DNA from: Globobulimina sp.
Lineage: Eukaryota > Foraminifera > Rotaliida
Length of the DNA: 5,503 nt
Direction of reading: 5' to 3'
Assembly: GCA_003354225.1 (NCBI GenBank)
Contig: PIVH01000537.1
Coordinates: 1-5,503 of the forward strand
Shown: piece after piece, positions 1-5,503 of the stretch
Position numbering within the stretch: the first letter of the stretch is position 1
Layout: each line of letters opens with the position of its first letter
The notes under the pieces: model-generated
What the model saw: only the letters and a program-made list of their open reading frames with translations
Databases searched by the model: none
What the model was told of the DNA's origin: nothing
Made by a program: the position numbers and the translations under genes

Positions 1-445
1 ACTGATAAATATCATTAATATAACGATGTATTTGTTGTACATAACGAATGATTGTATGATCCAATGTTTGCTGCAATTTACAAATCCATAATAAAGCATT
101 GATATTATCCGACACAATATGAATATATTCAAAACTACACAAGAAAGATGATGGCAGCTTCATTATTTGTTGTAACACAGTGTTAATACCCATCATTTCA
201 ACAATGTTAATATCAAAAGCATAGCCAATGGTTAACCAATCTTGTTGTACCGGGACAATGTCGTACTGCAAGTATTTATGACTAATATGCAAATTCAAAT
301 CAATGGCAATATCAGTTTGATACTTCAAATCCGCAAAGTTGTGATATTTCAGTGCATGATGATGAAGTCGGTGCACCTCAATTAACAGACCAATTTCTGC
401 ACAATTACCACCAACAATGGATCCATCAGTAAACGCATACAGAGT
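1..445 (-). other. RNase H domain of ORF2, N-terminal part only (residues about 1160-1307)
   Basis: RNase H degrades the RNA strand of the RNA-DNA hybrid made during reverse transcription. Visible landmarks are FTDGS with Asp1166 (first catalytic carboxylate, after a hydrophobic beta strand), NIVEMMG with Glu1242 (second), and IHIVSDN with Asp1272 (third; most relatives read DS where this has DN). The final His and Asp would lie past the left edge. The first two acids are 76 residues apart, longer than the roughly 40 usual in the family. The assignment rests on these three motifs and on the position behind the reverse transcriptase, so it is good but not complete. Confidence 0.75.
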
Positions 446-3400
446 AACATTTGAATGATTAATCGCGTCTTCCTCTGTATACAAACCATTGATAAACGTC
501 GCATAGTCATATTTCTGCACAAAGGATGGGATGTATTTAATTTTACGTCCATGTGAGTTAATGGCAAAACACCAATGATAATGGATTAAGCGTAATATTT
601 TATACTTCATTGCAAGCAAAAAGATACGGAACAAAGGATTTCGTTTATCATAGGTTTTCATATATTTTAGCTTCGATTTTTGTGTACGACTATTCACCGT
701 AGATAGCATATAATTGTTCCATATCGGCATCCACCGATCGCGAATTAAAATATATAATATATTACGATTATGTATATATAGCAAACTGACCCAAAGCCGA
801 ATCAACTTAATATGAATGAAAGTATCAAAGTCCACAAACGGCGTAAGAATTACCAGTATATCCAAAGGAATCGTATTTAAGGCACCATACAACAATTTGA
901 TGACACGGTAATACATTTTTTTCAATGGTTTAACGTCATTTCTGTTGGACACGCAGCTAAATAATAACACAGGATACTCAATTTTAGACAGAATCACTGA
1001 ATGCAGATAATGGTACAATTTCTTTGTACGAAATCGCCGAAAACGATATCGTATATTCCTCATTTCTCTATAGTCCAAAAAGATATTTTGCACGATATGG
1101 TTTATGTGTGTGCGCGCCGATAGATTATATGACAAATAATAACCAACATATTTAACATATTGTTCTGGATTACTTTTAGCAATGCCATTAATGGTCAGCA
1201 CTGGTGTTGGAAGATTGCATTTTTTCTTCATAGCATCTGTATGGAAGACAATGTATTTAGTTTTCTTTGCTGAGAGGGACATTCCATTCAACTTCAGCCA
1301 TCCAATGATATTATCAATGGCATATTGCAAACCATATTGAATATCGTACAAGAATACAGCCTTCAAAACTGTCCACAAAACCAAGTCATCCACATAAATA
1401 TACAATTTTATTGGCAAATATGACGGTATAACATAATACAAAGGGTCCAGATAAAGCATATTAAGGAAAGGGCTCAATGGCCGTCCCTGCGCCAATCCAA
1501 TCAATTGTAACATCCATTGCGATCTAACCCCATTCACAGTTACTGCGCACCAACAATTTACAAATAAATCATATATCGCTTGTATATATTTCATAGGAAA
1601 TCCATAATAATAATGCAGTCTTTGTACCAAAATATCATAACAAACAGAGGGGAAATCCTGGGAAATATCTGAGAAAATCGCATATGTCGGGATCTGCTTA
1701 TTCCAGCCAGTATCAATGTCGTTGATCAATAATGTAACAATATCTCTCGTTGACTTCCCCTTCATATTAGTAGTGTTGTTCGGGTGTATCGAGTCGCAAC
1801 TAATCACAAACTCGATGCCTTTATATAACAAACACATCTCATACATCTTTTTTATACATCCATTCAACGAAATTTCTCGATAATTATCAACATAATGCGG
1901 ATCACGCCTTGGTTTGGCGATTGGTGTAATGTATGTTATTTTATGTATCCTCGGCAGATATCCAGAGCAATAAAACAGGTTTAAGTATGCATACAGAAAC
2001 TCCACAATATATGGATTCAAGTATACTAATAATTGTATATGCAGACCAATGCCATGATTACACCGTTTATTCATTATTCGTAATACATATTTAATCAAAT
2101 GGCGAGAAAATGGCTGCATGAGCGCGAGATTCGCGTTCTTATATAACAAATCATGGACAAATAGACGTGGATTATGAACAGCATTCGCCGCCAAAAGATC
2201 ACCAGAGATATTCTGCATAATATCAGTACATTTATATATATTATCACATAAAGGGATGTTTTTAAATTTCAATCTATTCAATGGATGGTATTGTATGTTT
2301 GTCAAATAACGGTGACAGAATTTATTAGCAAACAAATTCGCTTTTGTATGACTGTCATGTACAAAATTGTTGGCACCCGGATCCAACGCAGATTTATGTA
2401 TGAGATATGGGACATATTTCTTACGCTGTGAAATACAGCCAATTTTACGAAGATATCGCATCGATTTGTATATGTCTCGTTTCCCTGCCACAGTTTGGTC
2501 CATATTTTGCTGCAAATACGCTTTCTTTGCTTTATCACACAAATTCTTCAACTTATTTTTACATTTCTTATATCTCAGATGTTCAGCAGCTCGTTTTATG
2601 ATATCAGGGCAGGAAAGCCAGGCTCGTTTGAGTCGTTTCAAATGTGCGCCCATATCAATAATCGTATTCGTACACCAAAGCTGCCGATGTTGGTACTTAT
2701 GCCGCTGTGTTTTTCCAATGTACTGTGATGCATTATTATGAAGGATGCGATAAAAAGCATGTGCAATATCATCAATTATCGAATGTGTGTAGGGTTGTAC
2801 CAATAACTCAATCCGTTTCTGCAATGCTTTCAAAGCCCGCGTTGTATATAACTGATACAAATACAGCGATTTAGGACGGTTAAAACGATAATGTACATGA
2901 TCCACATTAAAATATCTATTTTGTACACATCCAAATGCAGCAACATGCCGTGGCAAATATATGATAGTAAATATCATAAAGTGATCAGAGAAACGTTTAA
3001 TTTGAGGTTGATTATCATCAACGCAGTTTATTATGTAACTGTCATAATTTTGCAGCAATTTATCAGAAAATAAATGCAGATCCAATATATTCCCTTTATA
3101 ATGTGTGGCAATGCGCTTTGTATTAATAACAGAAACATGTCTGTTATCAATGATTTTATCCATCCATACAAACTCCGAACGGTCCTGTTTGCTGTATCCT
3201 GCATAATCCAAACGTGAATATAGTTCATTATGAAAGTTAAAATCCCCACCAACAATAAACGTGTTAATGTTATTATTGGTTTGTTGTAATGTATCATTGT
3301 GCCACTTCTTTTGTTTATGATGTTGAATAATATAATCCATGAAATATTTAAAGATCTGGAGGTCGGGGACAGATAAACTACGATTCGGAGAACGATAATA

Positions 3401-3922
3401 GGCAGCAAACAATATAGATTGTCGATATATTGTACCAGGTCCAGGATGCACTACAATCCACGTTGTGTAATGTCCATTTGCTTTATTCAATAGATGCCAA
3501 TCAACAACGTTTCCGAGAATATGCTGTTGTGTTTTCTGCTCAATCTGAATAATATCAACATATTCTTCTAATCCGTTTCTAACATAAATAACATTTTTCA
3601 AATGTTGGTCGTACATTGGTACATCATTGATTTTATTAAAATAACCATCAATATCTGGAGGATGCATATCTGTTTTATAATGTATACAAACTTCCTGCAA
3701 CGCAATGAAAGTCGGCTCTAATTCAGCAATAATATCACTCAATAGATCTAATTTTGCAGTGTTAAATGTATCATGTCCCCGTTGTGAGAATACGCCATTA
3801 ACATTGAGCGACATCAAAGATAGAGACTGATCGAAATAGTTCTTCGAAATGTGATTAATAACATTGTGACTGTCAATAATATCTGGATTTATCACATTAT
3901 ATTTATCATTAGCGGCCATCAT
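1..3922 (-). CDS. LINE ORF2 polyprotein: APE endonuclease, reverse transcriptase, RNase H (C terminus beyond window)
   Basis: This is the enzymatic protein of the LINE, expected to nick target DNA and prime reverse transcription on the nick. Translating from 3922 gives 1307 codons to base 2 with no stop; the frame leaves the window, so the C terminus is missing. Numbering from the ATG at 3922, the order is: endonuclease about 33-320, a linker that is basic at 424-502, reverse transcriptase about 625-930, a connecting region, and RNase H from about 1160. The frame closes upstream at a TGA at 3931-3929. Two ATGs stand in tandem at 3922 and 3919. The second has the better context (A at -3, G at +4) and may be the real start, which would shorten the protein by one residue. 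Leucine is often TTG and third positions are mostly A/T. No Cys-His zinc knuckle was seen in the visible part. The family call is secure; the clade is not. Confidence 0.95.
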   Translation of the reverse strand, partial: MMAANDKYNVINPDIIDSHNVINHISKNYFDQSLSLMSLNVNGVFSQRGHDTFNTAKLDLLSDIIAELEPTFIALQEVCIHYKTDMHPPDIDGYFNKINDVPMYDQHLKNVIYVRNGLEEYVDIIQIEQKTQQHILGNVVDWHLLNKANGHYTTWIVVHPGPGTIYRQSILFAAYYRSPNRSLSVPDLQIFKYFMDYIIQHHKQKKWHNDTLQQTNNNINTFIVGGDFNFHNELYSRLDYAGYSKQDRSEFVWMDKIIDNRHVSVINTKRIATHYKGNILDLHLFSDKLLQNYDSYIINCVDDNQPQIKRFSDHFMIFTIIYLPRHVAAFGCVQNRYFNVDHVHYRFNRPKSLYLYQLYTTRALKALQKRIELLVQPYTHSIIDDIAHAFYRILHNNASQYIGKTQRHKYQHRQLWCTNTIIDMGAHLKRLKRAWLSCPDIIKRAAEHLRYKKCKNKLKNLCDKAKKAYLQQNMDQTVAGKRDIYKSMRYLRKIGCISQRKKYVPYLIHKSALDPGANNFVHDSHTKANLFANKFCHRYLTNIQYHPLNRLKFKNIPLCDNIYKCTDIMQNISGDLLAANAVHNPRLFVHDLLYKNANLALMQPFSRHLIKYVLRIMNKRCNHGIGLHIQLLVYLNPYIVEFLYAYLNLFYCSGYLPRIHKITYITPIAKPRRDPHYVDNYREISLNGCIKKMYEMCLLYKGIEFVISCDSIHPNNTTNMKGKSTRDIVTLLINDIDTGWNKQIPTYAIFSDISQDFPSVCYDILVQRLHYYYGFPMKYIQAIYDLFVNCWCAVTVNGVRSQWMLQLIGLAQGRPLSPFLNMLYLDPLYYVIPSYLPIKLYIYVDDLVLWTVLKAVFLYDIQYGLQYAIDNIIGWLKLNGMSLSAKKTKYIVFHTDAMKKKCNLPTPVLTINGIAKSNPEQYVKYVGYYLSYNLSARTHINHIVQNIFLDYREMRNIRYRFRRFRTKKLYHYLHSVILSKIEYPVLLFSCVSNRNDVKPLKKMYYRVIKLLYGALNTIPLDILVILTPFVDFDTFIHIKLIRLWVSLLYIHNRNILYILIRDRWMPIWNNYMLSTVNSRTQKSKLKYMKTYDKRNPLFRIFLLAMKYKILRLIHYHWCFAINSHGRKIKYIPSFVQKYDYATFINGLYTEEDAINHSNVTLYAFTDGSIVGGNCAEIGLLIEVHRLHHHALKYHNFADLKYQTDIAIDLNLHISHKYLQYDIVPVQQDWLTIGYAFDINIVEMMGINTVLQQIMKLPSSFLCSFEYIHIVSDNINALLWICKLQQTLDHTIIRYVQQIHRYINDIYQ
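1133..2050 (-). other. Reverse transcriptase domain of ORF2 (residues about 625-930)
   Basis: This is the LINE-type RNA-dependent DNA polymerase core. The fingers carry TPIAKP (Lys670), then NYREISLNG (Arg682, matching the usual NYRPISL), then a KGKSTRDI stretch matching the usual GFRKGRST. Motif A is SDISQDFPSV with catalytic Asp752. Motif B is GLAQGRPLSP at 809-818. Motif C is YVDD at 843-846 with the catalytic pair Asp845-Asp846. Motif D follows as WLKLNGMSLSAKKTK from Trp875, and the primer-grip region as KYVGYYLS from Lys924. All three catalytic aspartates are present, so the polymerase should be active. Some otherwise conserved positions in motifs A and B are unusual and are described in the findings. 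Confidence 0.95.
2415..2653 (-). other. Basic linker of ORF2 between endonuclease and reverse transcriptase (residues about 424-502)
   Basis: This roughly 80-residue stretch is crowded with Lys and Arg, for example HLKRLKRAW, RYKKCKNKLKN and KAKKAY, and looks largely helical. It sits between the last endonuclease motif (Asp313-His314) and the reverse transcriptase core, where other LINE proteins have a basic RNA- or DNA-binding linker or N-terminal extension. A nucleic-acid contact role is inferred from charge and position only; I recognise no named domain here. Confidence 0.5.
2963..3826 (-). other. APE-like endonuclease domain of ORF2 (residues about 33-320)
   Basis: This domain belongs to the exonuclease-endonuclease-phosphatase fold and would make the first-strand nick for target-primed reverse transcription. 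The motifs occur in family order: SLNVNG at 38-43 (metal-site Asn40), ALQEV at 74-78 (catalytic Glu77), AAYYRSPN at 173-180 (matching the family Y-R-x-P stretch), GGDFN at 225-229 (Asp227, Asn229), ILDLH with Asp281, and FSDHF with the Asp313-His314 pair. These match the expected acidic, Asn and His active-site residues, so the domain looks catalytically competent. Its length of close to 290 residues, including an Asn/Gln-rich loop before GGDFN, is somewhat longer than the usual 230 or so. Target specificity cannot be read from the sequence. Confidence 0.93.
3911..3919. repeat. 9-bp direct repeat AGCGGCCAT, copy at the ORF2 start
   Basis: This copy contains the second ORF2 ATG (read ATGGCCGCT in the sense direction). 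An identical 9-mer lies at 4529-4537 inside the end of ORF1, and the two bracket the T-rich spacer. Flanking bases differ on both sides (t and c here, a and a there), so the repeat is exactly 9 bp. It could be a target-site duplication. Confidence 0.6.
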
Positions 3923-3924
3923 CA
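3920..3924 (-). promoter_or_regulatory. TGATG stop-start overlap at the ORF2 start
   Basis: In the sense direction the TGA at 3924-3922, which ends the stop-free spacer frame, shares its final A with the first ORF2 ATG at 3922-3920; the second ATG follows directly at 3919-3917. Overlapping stop-start codons are known to support termination-reinitiation, including the UAAUG reported for the LINE SART1. Here coupling would require that the spacer frame is translated, which is unproven, so the overlap could be chance. Confidence 0.3.
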
Positions 3925-4514
3925 AATATCATAAATTAAATTATCCCAAATCCACAGAGAAATCCAGAAACATATTACAGACACAAATTGTAAACAAAAA
4001 CAAAAACAAAATGAAAAAACAAGATAAATATAGAAACACAAACAAGTAATCAAGAGATCCAAAAGCAAAGAACATAAAAGAAAAAGTAAAATGCTCATAA
4101 TATTATTTGATGAGTTACCAATTATTTGATTAACATCGTGAGAGAAAGGAGAGAAGAAAAGGAAAATAAAAAGTGAAACAAAATAAAATCTAGAAATAAT
4201 AATAAAAGTACATAAAACTAAAAGGAAATCTAAAGATAAATAAGAAAGTAACAAAATCACAGCAAATGGAGAGATTACGGGATCCTTCAAAGAAAAATAA
4301 AAAGAAAGAGTCAGGTCCAAACAAAGTAAATCAAATCCAATGCAAAGTTGTGTGAAAATAAAAGCAAAAAAAGCAAAGTTGCAAAACAAAGTATAAAAGC
4401 AAAGCTGCAAAACAAAAACAAGAAATAAAATTAAGATTAAAAGTAAACGTAAATATAAATAGAAACACAAAGCGAACCATAAAAAATGTATATGATTCAA
4501 AATAAAATGGTAAT
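3923..4514 (-). other. T/C-rich spacer between ORF1 and ORF2 with one stop-free hydrophobic frame
   Basis: This stretch separates the ORF1 stop from the ORF2 start. In the sense direction it is mostly T with scattered C and G; as printed it is A-rich, with a 27-base pure purine run at 4140-4166. The sense frame whose TGA is at 3924-3922 is open back to a stop at 4596-4594, overlapping the last codons of ORF1. It would encode a polypeptide dominated by Phe, Leu, Ile, Cys and Tyr, with several membrane-segment-like stretches such as LLLILILFLVFVLQL. There is no ATG in this frame until about base 4110; a TTG at 4500 is the only early start-like codon. It could be an unrecognised product reached by a -1 shift or non-AUG start, but more likely it is composition-driven or part of an inserted segment. 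No canonical slippery heptamer was seen at the end of ORF1. Confidence 0.35.
4370..4421. repeat. 26-nt tandem duplication in the spacer
   Basis: Two adjacent 26-nt units, 4370-4395 and 4396-4421, share a 21-nt core with one mismatch (t against c): AAAGCAAAG, then TTGC or CTGC, then AAAACAAA. The last five bases of each unit are less alike. Further partial AAAGCAAA and TGCAAAG words lie just to the left (from about 4341). It looks like slippage in simple A-rich DNA. Confidence 0.7.
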
Positions 4515-5503
4515 TTAAGAGGGAGGAAAGCGGCCATATTTCCGTTGAAACTGCGTATGTTTGTCTTGTAGACGTCGGCTGCGCCGCAATTTCTTATCTT
4601 TACTCAAAGTCTTTTTCCATTCTAATTTGTTAACAGACCTCTGAAAAATTCTATGTTGCTCTGGCACAATATCATATGTGTTGTTATTTGTAGGCTGATC
4701 TGCTATATCAACCAAAGTCAATTTATAATCAGATTTCCGGCGTTTCCGAGATCGTTTTTTATTTTTATTTGTTGAATTAATATGTGATTGTTGTGACTGT
4801 GTTAATTCAATTTGATTATCCTGCGACTGCAAAATATTATAGTTTATGTCACTGTCGCCAGTACTTGAAGTTGCAAGAAGTTTTTCATACGACACGCCCC
4901 CCTTTCGTTCATGGACAACAGGGCTCCGTAACAAGCTATGTTGCGGAGAAGGATTCAGGGAATGTGCATCAACTACGTCGGTATTCAAAGAATTGAATGC
5001 ATCATCGAGATCATCCAAATCCATATTGTTGGCATCAATATGATCAACAACATTCGTTGTAAGCAAATCATTTTCATCACTCTTCAAATCATAATTGCGT
5101 CGATTCTCAATCTCCGCAACAGAATTATAAATTGTACCAGATCGTAATCTGCGGACGCCAGAGGGCACAGTGCCATTATTAATCAAAGTGTCATCGACCG
5201 TGGAATCTAAGGTCAATGAGAGAGATGGACCGTCATTATCATCTGCAACCGTATCCAACGCATGTAATTGAGCCGCAGTCATAGTATCTAATTCAGTCGA
5301 TTGCAAATCAGCATATTGCACATTACGGGGCCCTGTAAATGTAATCGGGAAGGTATCAGCCAATGTAGGAGACAGATTAGGTGGTAAAACCGGCGGAAGT
5401 GATGCATCCATCTCATGTTTGGATGTCGATGCCGTAGGAATGAAAGAGGGGGCATCAGCATTTAAGGCGCCATTTACAACAGCAACAGCAGCAGAAATCG
5501 TAT
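4515..5503 (-). CDS. LINE ORF1 protein, unrecognised family (5' end possibly beyond window)
   Basis: The position upstream of ORF2 on the same strand suggests the ORF1 nucleic-acid-binding protein of the element, but I recognise no RRM, esterase, PHD or zinc-knuckle domain. There is not one cysteine in the visible protein, which rules out CCHC knuckles there. From the ATG at 5411 it is 298 residues: a Pro/Leu/Thr-rich start, an Asp/Asn/Ser-rich acidic middle (about 55-160), a RRLRSGTIY stretch at 87-95, a Gln/Ser-rich stretch at 195-214, a strong basic cluster NKNKKRSRKRR at 215-225 that could act in nuclear import or RNA binding, and a second basic tail at 266-294 before a TAA at 4517-4515. 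The frame stays open for 30 further codons to the right edge, with an Ala/Val-rich stretch, so the true start may lie outside; 5411 is only the first ATG visible. The gene is complete at its 3' end. Confidence 0.75.
   Translation of the reverse strand, partial: TISAAVAVVNGALNADAPSFIPTASTSKHEMDASLPPVLPPNLSPTLADTFPITFTGPRNVQYADLQSTELDTMTAAQLHALDTVADDNDGPSLSLTLDSTVDDTLINNGTVPSGVRRLRSGTIYNSVAEIENRRNYDLKSDENDLLTTNVVDHIDANNMDLDDLDDAFNSLNTDVVDAHSLNPSPQHSLLRSPVVHERKGGVSYEKLLATSSTGDSDINYNILQSQDNQIELTQSQQSHINSTNKNKKRSRKRRKSDYKLTLVDIADQPTNNNTYDIVPEQHRIFQRSVNKLEWKKTLSKDKKLRRSRRLQDKHTQFQRKYGRFPPS
4529..4537. repeat. 9-bp direct repeat AGCGGCCAT, copy near the ORF1 end
   Basis: This is the outer partner of the 9-mer at 3911-3919. 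It lies within the ORF1 codons for Tyr-Gly-Arg near the C terminus and, out of frame with ORF1, offers an ATGGCC start in the same phase as ORF2. That phase closes after 68 codons at 4333-4331, so this ATG cannot serve ORF2 in the present copy. Confidence 0.6.

Larger units (their letters stand above)
1..5503 (-). mobile_element. Internal part of a non-LTR retrotransposon (LINE, APE endonuclease type with RNase H)
   Basis: The whole window reads as one LINE on the minus strand: ORF1 (5503 to 4515), a T-rich spacer, then ORF2 (3922 to beyond base 1). ORF2 has endonuclease, reverse transcriptase and RNase H in the order typical of APE-class LINEs. An RNase H behind the reverse transcriptase is known from the I, R1, LOA, Tad and ingi groups and from some plant and algal L1-like elements, so the clade is left open. 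No LTR, tyrosine recombinase, protease or integrase signature is visible, which argues against LTR and DIRS elements. Both termini are outside the window, so the UTRs, any poly(A) or simple-repeat tail, and flanking duplications cannot be assessed. The 3.9 kb ORF2 without a stop or frameshift suggests a recently inserted, possibly functional copy. Confidence 0.93.

Noticed and set aside
382-567. Short minus-strand open frame of 61 codons starting with TTG
   Set aside because: It is out of frame with the ORF2 region containing the RNase H TDGS motif.
2302-2538. Short minus-strand open frame of 78 codons
   Set aside because: It is out of frame with ORF2 over the same bases and shows no domain.
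2367-2741. Open frame of 124 codons on the plus strand
   Set aside because: It lies wholly opposite the ORF2 linker, has no recognisable motif and is an antisense shadow of the minus-strand coding frame.
3031-3408. Open minus-strand frame of 125 codons starting from a non-ATG codon
   Set aside because: It overlaps the endonuclease domain out of frame; the ORF2 frame across the same bases carries the GGDFN, LDLH and SDH motifs.
3923-4514. Intron in the spacer joining ORF1 to ORF2
   Set aside because: The sense strand is pyrimidine-rich, but I found no convincing donor together with a tract-plus-CAG acceptor placed close to the ORF2 start, and ORF2 has its own ATG.
4331-4537. 68-codon minus-strand frame beginning ATGGCC at 4537
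   Set aside because: It starts in the outer 9-mer and runs into T-rich spacer, giving a low-complexity Phe/Leu/Cys product. It is better explained as a by-product of the duplicated 9-mer and base bias than as a gene.
4784-5147. Several short plus-strand open frames opposite ORF1
   Set aside because: They overlap one another and ORF1 on the other strand, with no motif; they are shadows.
1-5503. Alternative genetic code as the reason for few complete long ORFs over the left 3.9 kb
   Set aside because: The ORF2 frame is open under the standard code; it only appears absent because its stop codon lies outside the window.
1-5503. CRISPR array, tRNA, rRNA or bacterial operon features
   Set aside because: No spaced repeats, cloverleaf-like sequence, rRNA core words or bacterial gene organisation were seen; the content is that of a eukaryotic retrotransposon.

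Overview
The window is most simply read as the inside of one large non-LTR retrotransposon (LINE) lying entirely on the minus strand, so the element runs from right to left. The host must be a eukaryote: a single protein carries an APE-type endonuclease, a LINE-type reverse transcriptase and the start of an RNase H domain, a layout known only from eukaryotic LINEs. The DNA is AT-rich, roughly 35% GC by eye. I cannot name the species. Both ends of the element lie outside the window, so no 5' UTR, 3' tail or genomic target-site duplication can be seen.

Layout in the sense (minus) direction: (1) 5503 to 4515 is ORF1, a cysteine-free protein of at least 328 residues that is acidic and polar in the middle and strongly basic near its C terminus. 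Its frame is still open at the right edge. (2) 4514 to 3923 is an unusual spacer of about 590 nt, extremely T/C-rich in the sense direction (A/G-rich as printed), with a 26-nt tandem duplication. One of its three sense frames is free of stops throughout and would encode a very hydrophobic polypeptide, but that frame has no ATG near its start. (3) 3922 to the left edge is ORF2, 1307 uninterrupted codons that leave the window inside the RNase H domain. Every key endonuclease and reverse-transcriptase residue I looked for is present, so this copy looks intact and possibly young.

By analogy with characterised LINEs, ORF1 would bind the element RNA. The ORF2 endonuclease would nick the target, the reverse transcriptase would copy the RNA from the nick, and RNase H would remove the template. 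No second gene, tRNA, rRNA or CRISPR array was found, and nothing on the plus strand looks like a gene.

The most interesting point is the ORF1-ORF2 junction. The GC-rich 9-mer AGCGGCCAT occurs at both ends of the spacer (3911-3919 and 4529-4537). The two copies are exactly 618 nt apart, a multiple of three. Read in the sense direction, each copy begins with ATGGCC, and the inner copy holds the ORF2 start. This looks like a target-site duplication around an inserted segment. Without that segment, ORF1 would end just after its Gly-Arg and overlap the start of ORF2 by 11 nt, a compact arrangement common in LINEs. This is inference and needs comparison with other copies.
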